Source of the DNA: Cryptomeria japonica
Taxonomy: Eukaryota > Streptophyta > Pinopsida > Cupressales > Cupressaceae
Length of the DNA: 64,000 bases
Assembly: GCF_030272615.1 (NCBI RefSeq)
Contig: NC_081413.1
Location: forward strand, 19,974,285-20,038,284
Direction: 5' to 3'
Each line of letters starts with the position of its first letter. The stretch's first letter is position 1. The position numbers were made by a program, and so were the translations under genes. Shown here one piece after another: positions 12,437 through 23,300 of this stretch. The notes below the pieces were generated by a model. It was not told where the DNA came from. It was given only the letters and a program-made list of their open reading frames with translations, and searched no databases.

Positions 12437-12739
12437 AGATAAGCTCGTAGAGATCAACTTTGAAGGCGATTTGTTTTTTGCTTTTAGTTTTATTAAATAA
12501 AACAGTTTTTTAAATAGCAGCTCCCATATCCAAACTGCTACGTATAGATAAACAAATTTTTTGTTTTTAGTTTTGTTGTTTTATTCTTCTCATCATCTTT
12601 GAGAAGTTCTGTATATAAAAGACAGCCCATTGTATCTATTTTTATCAATCTTTTCAATATCAGTAATTTATCTTTGCAGTCCTTCAGTAGAATATTTGTT
12701 TTGTGAGTGTACATTTCTCAATTTTATCATAATCTTTCA
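12434..12739 (+). repeat. 3' LTR of the copia element
   Basis: 306 bp from TGAAGATAAG to AATCTTTCA, preceded by the purine-rich tract TCAGGGAGAGAT. It aligns with the 5' LTR, with about two dozen substitutions and a few indels by eye. Confidence 0.9.
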
Positions 12740-12948
12740 AGTCCATGGTTGGGCTTCTCGTTGGGGGGCACAGAGGGATCCAGGCAACATAGAAGCCACA
12801 CTGTGAGCCACCTATTAACGGTGTCGACACTTCTCTGGGCTAAATGGATGCCTACTTTTAAAGCCCAGCACAACCATCGCACGTGGAAAGGAAGGTTGCT
12901 CCTAATTTTATCCACTTGCCTCATGACATTCTTTGCATTACCCTCCAT
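12740..12948 (-). pseudogene. Carboxylesterase relic C, 5' piece
   Basis: The minus strand from ATG 12948 matches the first ~73 residues of the intact copy: MEGNAKNV, LPFHVRWLCWALKVG, TVNRWLTVWLLCCL, NEKPNHG. A few residues are deleted near position 10. It is the N-terminal half of the gene whose remainder is at 7757-8010 beyond the copia insertion. Gene order and strand match the intact copy, so this was once a complete paralogue. Confidence 0.88.
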
Positions 12949-13380
12949 TTAACACTTTTTGTTGTGAGTAAAGAACAAATGGAAGTTTTAAAGCCTAATG
13001 AGAGAACTCGCTTTTTAATAGCACAGAGATTTCTAGGTAAAGCATTACCTATGTGCAGGGTATCCGTCCCTTACATTGATAAATAATCCTAGAGAAATGT
13101 GTCACGTCTAATTAATTGATGAATCAGTGCGATAAAAAAATTAGATATTGCACTCAAAGAAGAGGGAAGGTTATATAAATACATAATGGGACTGGTACAT
13201 TGTATGAATGAAGAATAATCCTTTATGTAACTTTATTAAAAATAAATGTACTCTTCTCCATTTATGAATTTTTTTACCTACACATTAAAAATATCTTATT
13301 ATTATAAGAAAAGTTCAATTATATTTTGTACCAACTACACTCAAGTTGTTCCACAACTGATACAATTTGCCATTATCACT
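12949..13380 (-). other. 5' flank of carboxylesterase relic C
   Basis: Blocks such as ttttaaagcctaatgagaga and agttcaattatatt correspond to the upstream regions of the copies at 34737-35190 and 40707-41280, so the duplication included promoter DNA. Similarity fades near 13350, where different sequence begins. No gene is seen. Confidence 0.65.
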
Positions 13381-14133
13381 TTTTATTGCACCCAGAGAGT
13401 TTTTTTAGTGGCGATTCTTCGCCAATTGGCGAATTTCATGCAGATTGTCTGGGGCAAAATCGTGGTCAAATCGCCCAAATTTTAGGGTTAACGGTGCACT
13501 GTAGAATCTGGCTTCGCCATTGACCACACATCACCGACATGCATTCCCTTAATATTTGCCTGAAATCACTCAGACATGGGTATTAGATCACCTCCATTAT
13601 TCGCCAGCAATAGTAAAACGACCACGTACCCAGGACCTAATTCGCCAATGGTAAATTAAATGTTCATTGCATGCGTCGGCCAAATTCACCAATATCAATT
13701 AAAACATTATAAGCATTTGAGGACCCATTTCACCCCGCTTAAATTAAATTTTCATTGCATGCCCATGCAATTTGCCAAAAATGCAATTAAATTAAATGTT
13801 TATTGGCAATTGCGACGCCTGGGCACCGCGCAATTCGCCAAAAATGCAATCATGGATTGCTATAAATACACTCTTTCTTACAATTTGTTCGTGTCTGATT
13901 AGTAAATTGGGAGCTCTCGAGTCTCGATTCGCATTCCACAAATTGAGTTGGAAAGTCAAAGTTCATTCACATTGTAGGGCGGAGGGCTAGAGTTACAATC
14001 CTGCAACATAAGGCCAAGCATTCCTGATTCCTGATTCAGAGAATTGAGAAGGCATAAAGGTGAGTAATCATTTCTTCATGCTTGATAGTATTAGTTTTAA
14101 CTTTTAATTCGTAGTGAGAGGTCAAGACTCAAG
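13381..14133 (+). promoter_or_regulatory. Upstream region and TATA box of the hAT-type gene
   Basis: TATAAATA lies at 13861-13868, 266 bp before the ATG at 14134. Upstream, the word TTCGCCAA or close variants recurs (about 13418, 13597, 13638, 13768 and 13832). It includes a perfect 16-bp palindrome TTCGCCAATTGGCGAA at 13418-13433. Three imperfect repeats around 13650-13860 each combine AAATTAAATG, CATTGCATGC-like and GCCAA words. hAT transposases are known to bind short subterminal motifs, so these could be such sites; that is inference. I found no convincing terminal inverted repeat. Confidence 0.55.
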
Positions 14134-16902
14134 ATGTCACAGTCAGACATGGGTGAGACTCCTCAGGGTGGTGAAGGGATTGAGATGTCAGAAAAGGGTA
14201 AGACTCCATAGGGCGATGAAACTGAAGGGATTGAGAGGCCATCAAAATGCCCAAAACTTAAACTTAAAGATACTACCATAAAGTCTTTCTTTGGAATTGG
14301 CAAAGTTTCTGGTCCATCAACTTCTGTAGTTGCAGAAGCCATTCATATTAGCTCACCACCACCACAAGGTGGGATTGTCATTGAGTTAAATGCATCAAAT
14401 GAGGATGGCAATACCGACACAGTAGAAGATGTTGTAAGGGATACACAAAATAAGGTAATTCACTCGGATGCAAATGCTAGTACTGAAGATGATGTTGGCA
14501 GGAAGAAAAGAAAAAGGAAAGTAAAACTGGGGCGAGAGTGGGAGATGACAAGGAGTTTTAAGATTGATTGGGTAGAAAAGTACCCATTCATTGAACCGGT
14601 CCCAAACAATGATGAACAACCAACAGAATGCAGGTGTAAGATTTGTAGCTGGAAAACAAAAAGAGAGAAGAAGATGCAGCTAAAGCTTGACACCATAGAA
14701 AAGCATATTGGTAAGGTTTATGAAAAACTGATCATAGACAATCAATCAATGTTGGGCTTGAACATGCAGTAATAGTGGATTTGGAAATACAATCAATGTT
14801 GGGCTTGAACATGCAGTAATAGTGGATTTGGAAATACAATCAATGTTGGGCTTGAACATGCAGTGAAAGATGCAAACTTGGCAAAGATTGTTCAGATGAG
14901 TGTTATTTTTCATATTATGTCGAGAGGGCGTCCTATGAAAGATTTCCTAGAATTTAGTAATTTATTATCTTTTTTGAATGTTCCTCACTATCCTATATCA
15001 CATTGGTCAATAAATGCTGGATGGGAAATGGCAAACTGTCTCGCTGAGGTGGAAAAGCAAAATTTACAAGAGAGTGTAAAAGAGTCAAATTTCATTTCAT
15101 TATCCATAGATGAAGTTACTACGATAGATAACACTGCTTGGGTTTGTATGCATGTGTATACTGTAAAAGAACACGTTCTTCGAGCTCATCTACTCTGTGT
15201 TCATAAAATGAGGGGCAATTCAATGGCAAAAAATTTATATTTGGAAGTTAAGAAAGCTTTGAATGAAATTGCTAGTATGGATGACTTGACAATTGCCAAG
15301 AAGTTGGTGTGTGTTGGAGTTGATGGAGCTGCAGTAATGCAAGGTCAAAGGACCGGTCTTTGCACAAGATTACAAACTAGTATTGCACCATACATGGTTG
15401 GCATTCACTACATGGCCCATCGAATGAATTTAGCATATAGAATTGTAAGCAATTTCCCTACAGTGTCAAAAGTTGAAGATTTGGTCCACGAGATCCACTC
15501 ATACTTCTGCCGAAGTCCTAAACGTTTTGCAAAATTTCAGATTTTTGCTGAGGGAGTAACAGGAGGAAACAAGCTTCTCAGGGATGTTGAGACCAGATGG
15601 ATCTCCTTGCATGGACCAGGGGAATGAGTTCTAACATAATATCAATGCTTGATTGGTCTAATGTATGAGCAACGCCTCACAGTAGACAAAGCTCCTAATC
15701 TCTTACATAAGTTAAGTGATATAGAGACTCTGTTAACTTTAGCTAGTCTTCTCCCCATGCCAGATTCAATGAACAAACTTGTTAAGAAAGCCCAAGACAG
15801 AACTATGTATATCAATGAGTATAGCACTCTACGTAAAATGGCATGCTTGAGCCTGGATGGTCTATATTCAGATCTAACATGGCAAAGCCCAAAATTTTTT
15901 AGGTGGCAGATAATTACAAATTTGAATCATGCTGAAATTTTTTTACATTTCAATACCAAAAATGAGCTATGTGTCTTTGTAAAAGGATTTCATATACCAA
16001 TGCACCAATCTAAGATGGGCAAGCGAGGTAGAGCACTACCAGTTAAAAAGGAAGATTTTGATAGGATTGTTAAATCTGTTAGTGATAATTTGAAGTCTAT
16101 TGCATGTGAACTTTCGACTGAGATTCATGAAAGATTCCCTCGAGAAGAAATACTTGAAGCCATGGGTTGTGTGTATCCTCAATTTTGGCATTCAATTAGA
16201 GATAATCCAAATGACACAAAGATGTATCATAAAAAACTAGAGGAATTGATATTGACATTTTCAAAATATGCATATTGCAATGGACAGCCAATAGAAGGAA
16301 TTTTAAATTCAGATCATCTTAGAAAACAATGCAAACAGTTTGCATTGGTTATGAAATAGTAGTTGGTTAACTTGGAGAATCCATTTGAACCTGGATCAAT
16401 CACAAGGCTTTGGAAAAGGATAGATCAAAGTGAAGCATTGCGTATTGCAATACTAGAATATTTGAAACTTGTTGATTTATGTCAAACAATGATATTAGGG
16501 TCGGTGGAAGATGAGAGAGTTTTCAGTGCATTAGGGCTTTTGAAATCAAAGATCAAAAACAAATTAGACAAGAATTTGGAAACTTGCTTGAGGTTGTTTG
16601 TAACCCAGTATAATGTTAGAGGTTTTCCATATGATAGGGCACTGGCAATCTAGAATTCCATGTGTGAAAGACGAGGGGTGTACAACACTTTAAAAGCTGG
16701 TGGTGTTACTGCTAGTGCTAGTGCTAGTGCTGAGACAAATGAATATGATGGATCGCAGACTCAGAGTCAGCATGAAGATGAAGACATTTTTGAATACCTG
16801 ACTCGGAATGAAGATGAACCTATTAGTACTAGTCAGTTTCCGGATCTTGAGTCCATTTGGGATATAGAAGCCTCGAACAGTCGGACTGAGTCACTGAAGT
16901 GA
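14134..16902 (+). pseudogene. hAT-superfamily transposase-like gene, nonsense-damaged
   Basis: Starts at ATG 14134 (MSQSDMGETPQGGEG). In order: an acidic N-terminus with PKLKLKDTTIKSFFG; a basic patch RKKRKRK; a zinc-finger-like segment CRCKICSWKTKREKKMQLKLDTIEKHIG (14630-14710); an RNase-H-like transposase core with SLSIDEVT (~15105) and CVGVDGAAVMQG (~15310); HYMAHRMNLA, SPKRFAKF and VETRWISL; and a C-terminal dimerisation-type segment SVEDERVFSALGLLKSKIKNKL (~16500). This pattern is that of the DUF4371/ZNF862-like hAT branch. Except around a 47-bp repeat, one frame runs throughout. It is interrupted by TAG 14209, TGA 15625, a nearby TAA, TAGTAG at 16357-16362 and TAG 16651. It would be a nuclear DNA-cutting enzyme or a domesticated relative. 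It is dead as written. Confidence 0.82.
14743..14865 (+). repeat. 47-bp tandem repeat inside the hAT-type gene
   Basis: The unit beginning caatcaatgttgggcttgaa occurs at 14743, 14790 and 14837 (the third is partial). Copies are essentially identical, so the expansion is recent. The period is not a multiple of three and the unit carries TAATAG, so the expansion disrupts the reading frame. Confidence 0.93.
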
Positions 16903-17554
16903 ATTAGCAATCAATTTATAGGTATTTATAATTATACTACAATTCTTGAGTCATATTACAATTTCAATTTGCAAAATTGCAATACTATAGTTGTCATTGA
17001 TGATTTTTGATATTGTATTCCTTGAGTTTGTCAATCAGAAGTAGAACGGATACTTATTTCATATTTTAAATTGTGAATTTGAATTATTACTAAACAATTG
17101 AATTATTAGTAAATTGGTATTTGGTTCCACATTATGTTGAACATGAAATGCAACAATTTGTGTCACAAGATCCATAAAATTATTCATACTGCATAACCGT
17201 TACTGCTAGAACCTTTCTACTATTCTACAGTAAATGCTTAAAATGATGTTCATGGCGATTAGGGTTTTGTGTTTTTTTTTGGTCTTAGTTGGCTAGTAAA
17301 CCGAAGTTGTCGTGCGTTGAAAATCTGAGTTGTCCTCTATTTATTTGTCCATGTCATCATCAAGTGTGGTCAAACCGGTTGGTCAGACATGTTTAATGTT
17401 TCATCTCTAACTCGCAAATAAATTTCTTGTTTAACAATTTAAGTGGCAAGTTAGCGAGTGTTGGACCTGTTGGTTTGGGTTTAAATCGTGAGGTCTCTTG
17501 TTTTTTGAGCGTTAGCGTTTTATGTTAGCGAGGTGGAGATTGTTAATGAAATCG
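16903..17554. other. 3' flank of the hAT-type gene, no gene seen
   Basis: AT-rich sequence after the final stop, with no ORF, RNA gene or clear terminal repeat. From about 17270 it changes to the TTGCGAG-rich sequence that continues in the duplicated block. Confidence 0.5.
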
Positions 17555-19020
17555 CTTTGGTCACGAGTTTGCGACTGGGTGTGATTTTATGTTGTCGCAT
17601 GGTCGTGAGGTGTTCATGGTTAAGTCATTTTAATTTGTGATCATGCAATGTAGTTGGTATCGCAGCTTAGTTGGTTTCGTCGCTTGCTCGCAGGTTTTGA
17701 AGTTGTTTAGCATTTTAAGTTGCGATCTGGTGACAGGTAAGTTTTGGTTTGATTTTGTGGTCATCGCATGCTCTCTGGTTTGTAAGTCTTAAGTCAAAAA
17801 GTGTTGCGAGCTTGCGATGATGGTTAAGTGCCTTGTTGTCACGGGATCGAAGGGTTTAAGTCAAGTTAAGTTTCGAGTTGCGAGCTTGCGATGAAATAAG
17901 TTATTTTGTTAGATTTGTAGTGCTTGCCAGCTCGCAAGTAAAGAAAGAATATTACAAATAATGTTGCAAGGTTGTGACTGAAGGGCTTGATGAAGATCAA
18001 CGACTATCGCTCACTCGTGAGATTCTTTGAGGATTCGTAAAAGGGGTTGTGAGCTTGCGATTAAGAGGATTTGGTAGCATTGTCGCTAACTCGTCGATTC
18101 CTTTCCTAATTGTTATAACCGGTTGAGAGTGTGCGATTAAAGATGGGGATTGACACGTGGACTTGTTTGTCAAGTTCTGTAAAAGTTTTGAATGGCAATC
18201 GCAATCAAACGCCACAGTAGCTAGTTCATGCAAGTGTGGCAATTAATGAGACTTGAGAGAAGTGATGGCTTGCATGATCTAGCCGAGATTTTGACATTTG
18301 TACAATTACATTAATGACGGCGCCCATTCCCAAATACCATTTTATGTTGCGAGGTTGCGACTGGATGTGATTTTATGTTATCGCAAGGTTGCGAGTTGTT
18401 CGCGGTTAGGTCATTTTAATTTGCAATCATGCGATAGGGTTAAGTCGCTTGCTCGCAGGTTTTGAAGTTGTTTAGCATTTTAAGTTGCACTTGCGATCTG
18501 GCGACAAGTAAGTTTTGGTCTAATTTTGTGGTCATCGCATACACGTGGGTTTGTAAGTCTTAAGTCAAAAAGTGTTGTGAGCATGAGATGGCGGTTAAGT
18601 GTCTTCTTGTCACGGGATCGCAAGGGTTTAAGTCAAGTTAAGTTTCTAGTTGCAAGCTTGCGATGAAATAAGTTGTTTTGTTAGATCAACGGTTGTCGCT
18701 CACTCACAAGATTCTTTGAGGATTCGTAAAAGGGGTTGCGAGCTTGCGATTAAGAGGATTTGGCAGCATTGTCGCTAACTCGCTAACACGTGGACTTGTT
18801 TGCTGGGTTCTATAAAAGTTTTGAATGCCAATCGCTAATCAAATATAAGGGCATGAATTCAAATTTTGCTCGAGTACTTCAGTTTGAAGTTTGAATTAAT
18901 GCCACAGACTATAGCTACTAGCTAGTTCATGCAAGTGTGGCAATTAATGAGACTTGAGAGTTGAGACTTGAGAGAAGTGACGGTGCCCAAATAGTAAATA
19001 CCATAAATTGCATGATCGAG
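17555..19020 (+). repeat. ~0.75-kb direct duplication upstream of the 409-residue ORF
   Basis: Copy one (about 17555-18340) and copy two (about 18341-19020) share long blocks. Examples are gcttgctcgcaggttttgaa (~17680 and 18445), aagtcttaagtcaaaaagtg (17783 and 18556) and tagttcatgcaagtgtggca (18222 and 18923). Both are studded with gcgagcttgcgat-type words. They differ by many substitutions and indels, so the duplication is not recent. The second copy carries TATAAAAG (18811); the first has TGTAAAAG at the matching place (~18178). Confidence 0.82.
18811..18818 (+). promoter_or_regulatory. TATA box candidate for the 409-residue ORF
   Basis: TATAAAAG lies 346 bp upstream of ATG 19164. A pyrimidine-rich run ending ttttctcctgcag lies just before the start codon and could be a 3' splice site of a 5'-UTR intron. 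Both are inferred from sequence only. Confidence 0.45.
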
Positions 19021-19163
19021 CTGAGGTTTTGTATAATTGCATTAATGCATTCTATCTTCGAGGTAATCCAGTGAATTGAGCTCTGCAACAACGTTGGAGA
19101 ATTCAGAGTGTTGGGTGTGAGAAAATTTCAGAAAATTGGTTAAGTTTTTCTCCTGCAGCTAAA

Positions 19164-20393
19164 ATGAGCCTGGCGACGAGTGGTACTGGAGGTTCCAAGC
19201 CCAAGCCCAAGGCCACGACAAGTGGAGCAGGAGAACCTAGAGGTTCCAAGGCCAATGCCACTGAGGAAATGATGGTTAAGAAATGCAAAGAAGAATTTGT
19301 AGATTTGATGCCAGGGACTTCCGTTGCTTTGAATACAAATCATTTGGCATGGAGAGATTTATTTAGCCAATGCAGAAACCCTACCATGCCTAATATGACT
19401 GGTTATTCTCTATTTAAGTATTTCTGGAATAATAGGGTTAAGGGTGTCCCGATGTCAAACCCTTGGGATTTAAATATGGCAAAGTTAATTGTGCCAGATG
19501 TGTATGTTGATGTGGATTTGATCAAAGAGTTGGCCAAACACTATTGCCCAGTATCTAGGGTAATCAGAAGAAAGAACCAGTCTGCCCTAGTTTCAATTAA
19601 CAGAGCTAGCTTTGTTGAAGCTTTCCAGATTACTGGTTCTGCATGTACAGATATAGATTTGGAGCGGATTGCAGAGGATTATGACAAATACAAAAGTGTT
19701 ATCAAGAAGCATGCAATCCCCAGATACATGCCTAGGGTGGATAGGAAGCCAGTTATAATTCCAGAGAGTATCGAACCACCATTTGACATCACACCTTTCC
19801 ACCATTATATGCATTGTACAATCTATGGATTATGTAGAGTGTTGGGTTTTGATGGAGATTCAACAGTGTTAGCTGAATTACTGATGATGGCCATGGACAT
19901 TCAACACCCAAATGTTAACAAAGATTACGATTATGTGGGCTATGTGGTTGAACACATTCATAATGCTCTAGTTGAAATTCAGAGTGGTGCACCCAGCCCT
20001 ACATTCAAGGATTATTCATTGCTGATGCATTTAATCTTGTTCTATAATGTTGAGTTCTTGGATAAAGAATTGGAGCTTTTCAAAGAAGAACTCGGTGTCT
20101 TAATGCCAATACAAAGATGGACCCAGGTTTGGGACAATAGTTCTCCCCATTCTTCTTTGCTTTTCTTTGAAAATTGGATTGTTTTGCCAATTATGGAAAT
20201 GCTAGGAATAATTAGGGAACAATTGTCAATTGATGTTAGGAGAGTTTTGAGACCTTACCAGTTTGTTCCAAACTGGTCTATTTCACATAACTGGGGGGAC
20301 TTTTATTTTTTTGATAACTTTTCTGTGATCAGAGTCTATGGGTGTCCTCAGCCTCCCCATTACTCCCCATTAATTTGCACCGAAATAATTTGA
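19164..20393 (+). CDS. Uncharacterised 409-residue protein
   Basis: A continuous ORF from ATG 19164 (context gctaaaATGAGC). Residues 1-35 are low-complexity Ser/Gly/Lys/Pro/Ala. The rest is a dense mixed alpha-type sequence without signal peptide or clear membrane segment. Recognisable islands are LAWRDLFSQC, YSLFKYFWNNRVKGVPMSNPWD, PRYMPRVDRKPVIIPE, GLCRVLGFDGDS and DYSLLMHLILFYNVEFLD. I do not recognise a named domain. The layout gives me only a general impression of lineage-specific, multi-copy plant ORFs, so a function should not be assigned. It is intronless in its coding part and has no stops, unlike everything around it. The C-terminus (PHYSPLICTEII) could be natural or follow a frameshift. 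The duplicated TATA-bearing region upstream suggests its own promoter. Confidence 0.7.
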   Translation: MSLATSGTGGSKPKPKATTSGAGEPRGSKANATEEMMVKKCKEEFVDLMPGTSVALNTNHLAWRDLFSQCRNPTMPNMTGYSLFKYFWNNRVKGVPMSNPWDLNMAKLIVPDVYVDVDLIKELAKHYCPVSRVIRRKNQSALVSINRASFVEAFQITGSACTDIDLERIAEDYDKYKSVIKKHAIPRYMPRVDRKPVIIPESIEPPFDITPFHHYMHCTIYGLCRVLGFDGDSTVLAELLMMAMDIQHPNVNKDYDYVGYVVEHIHNALVEIQSGAPSPTFKDYSLLMHLILFYNVEFLDKELELFKEELGVLMPIQRWTQVWDNSSPHSSLLFFENWIVLPIMEMLGIIREQLSIDVRRVLRPYQFVPNWSISHNWGDFYFFDNFSVIRVYGCPQPPHYSPLICTEII

Positions 20394-23300
20394 CTCACTC
20401 TCATACATTTGTTCTAAACTCGAGATCATTACTTGGTTTCCCAAATTCATTTCTTCTGTGACTTAAGAATGATCATGTGTGTGTTAATGAAAGCTAGTTT
20501 CAAAATGGTTAGATTCAAATTCAAAATTTCATTAGCCATTGTGAACTTTAAACATTGCGGCCCTTTTACAAGCTCCATAATGAATTTAGGCTCTTCAACC
20601 TTTCATATATCCATAAGAATTTTATATTTTTAAAACTAAAAAACCATCTTAGAACCTTTCATCTATCCATGACAGATTTTAGTTTTAAAAATTGTAAACC
20701 CCTTTGAATGGCAGTTCTAAAATTTTGAAGTGCTTTAGGTTTTAAGAGTGGTGTGAATTACTCTCCTGTGTATTATAATCTTTTCTACATGGCCATATAC
20801 ACACGTTGAGTACAGGTCAGGTCGTGGCATTTTTAGGCTTAATCATCTTGTTTTGTTTAAGGCCAAGAGCTTAGCCCATTTGTAAAGCTCTTCATAGATT
20901 CTTCTTGATATGGCTTACATGAGTAAAATTACACCATTTATGTCTTGAGAAATTTGCAATCAGAATATGATGCAGCGGTGAATTGTCTGAAAGAACGGCA
21001 GGTGTAAATGGATTTGACTGAAATTTGGGGTTTGCTTCTAAATTTAACTAAAAAATGTGAGAAGTGAAGGAAATTCTTGAGCAAACAAGTTTCATTCATG
21101 TACGCTTAATTTGAGCAAAGTGGGTAGGTTCCATTGAGATCAATTTCAAATCATTTTTTTTCTTCATCAATTATATGGAGAGAGTACAACACGAACAATA
21201 AACTACATTAATTTAAAAAACCAGAGGTCAAATATAAAAGAAGACATTTACATTTAGAGTATAATTTTTTTGGTGCATTGTGTGTTGTATAATGTACATA
21301 GAAGACAAAGAGGTGAAATATAACATTCTTTAACTTTCTTTTCATATATTATTCACCTTCTAGATCTCTACATGAATTTTACTCTTTGACTCATTCTAAT
21401 CATTCTTTTTCGAATTACAAAATTGTCACAAATCTATAGGTTTGTACATTAAAATATAATAGAAAAAATTGATAACTTGCTTAGGAACCTAGTCCAATAT
21501 TTTGGTTTCCCATATCCAAGATTTAAAAGCTTCATTGAGAGAGATGTTTCGTCTGTGAAAAAGATATACAGATGGACAAATGTTCTTCCTTTTAATATTG
21601 AAATTCACCTCTTTATCTTTTCGATAGACAATATCATTGAGGAAAGCTCATTAGAATTATTTTTCACATTTAAGGAATATGGCTGATAGGTAGATGAACT
21701 TACATAATTTATTGCTGTAGTCTTAATGGAGTGTCCATATTATAGAATTTGTTTATCATATAAATAAAAAATATGTATTAAATTATTTCATAAAATTAAG
21801 ATACTATATCTAATATAGAATTTTTAATTCTGTGTTCTCTATATTGGATCTTATTAGCTAGTTAAAAAAAAATTAAGAGGAAGTGAATATCTATTCAAGA
21901 AAGTAACTCATAAGTGAGAACACTCAATCATATTTCTTTTAGAACTAAGATCTTTGCAGGTAGAAAGCTAATTTTTCTACATATTTATGTATTATTTAAT
22001 AATATTTTGTGTTTTCAAGTTATTTACATATAATGGGTGATCTAGCAATAGTATATTCCACTTTTAGATAGAATGAAACATTCAAATCAATTTTTTTATC
22101 AATTCTTTACTTCTTGACACTTATGACAGCTAAACTATTAAAAATTAAAGATGACGTGAATAAGTTATTTTTGAGATTTGTCCCTAGAATATAAACATAA
22201 ATTTTTTAAAACTTTAAAAAGTATTTTGTGAATTTTTTAATGTAACTTTAATAATTTATTTTTATATAGTTTATAGTATTTTTTAAAAGTGATGTTACTT
22301 TCGTAAAGCATAATTTTATTTGTATAAAGGATAAAATTATAAACTTTCAAACATAAATTTGTAACACCAATATCTAGTGCACAAATAATTTTTCACAATT
22401 TTTTGTTCCATCATTTTTTTATTATTTTTTTTACGTGATTAATAATAATTCAAACATAAGTTACCTCGATAATGCATAATTTTTTTTGTATGCATTTGAA
22501 TTAATTTCTTTTATTTGTTGAAATAAGAACATCTATATCTAGTGGATGGATTTTTTTCTATTTTACTATATTTCTATGGGTGTGTGTAGAGGAGGGCATT
22601 TGCTACCCTCAAAGTGATAGAAATCAAAGAGAAAACTGGCCTTCGCTACCTCACTAAACTGGCGCTCTGGTCAGTCAAGAAGATATCAACTAGCTATCCA
22701 AACCTATGAACACATATTATTGGATAGAAGATGCAATAAAATTATCGAACTATAAAACCTAAAAGAATAGGCCATAGAGACTCCCTGACGACCTCTACTC
22801 AGCGTCTATGCAAGGACGTGTGCACAAGTATGAGATTACAACGTGACACACTGGCATCCTATATGGACAAAGTACAAATGGCTATATAGAGAGTACAAAG
22901 TACAAGTTTTTGATGTATTACAATAATATTCTTAACAATGCAAATATAATAAAAATAATAGTATTAATGAAGACTAAAATAAAAGGAAGAAGATTCTTAC
23001 AAAAGGTCCAGCTATGAAGCATCCAACAAGATAACTCTCCTCACTCAATGAAAAACCTGCACACAAACCAGAAGGAAAAAATGTTGTGGTTGTGTTTAGA
23101 GGCTTGCTATAGTCAGACCCCCATTTCGATGTTTCCACCTCCATGGACAGCTAAGATAATGGATTAGAAAAAAGATAAACAAAAAAAAGGCGATAAAAGT
23201 AATGATAATTATATGCTAATGGAGATAAATAAAATAGAAATGCAACAAGTGAAAGGAAAAGAGACTCCCCTTTAACACTAACAATGTGCAAGTTTGCTGG

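Larger units (their letters stand above)
8011..12739 (+). mobile_element. Ty1/copia LTR retrotransposon inserted in carboxylesterase relic C
   Basis: The 4,729-bp element has a 320-bp 5' LTR, an initiator-Met-type PBS, gag, protease, integrase, RT, RNase H, a purine-rich tract and a 306-bp 3' LTR. The order PR-IN-RT-RH is diagnostic of copia. It splits the carboxylesterase reading between NHGL and VYTKDA. Flanking pentamers are ACTCT (8006-8010) and AGTCC (12740-12744). Both are one change from ACTCC, the sequence at that point in the intact paralogue, so I read them as a mutated 5-bp target duplication. The LTRs differ at roughly 8-10% of positions by eye, so this is an old, inactive copy. 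Confidence 0.92.
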
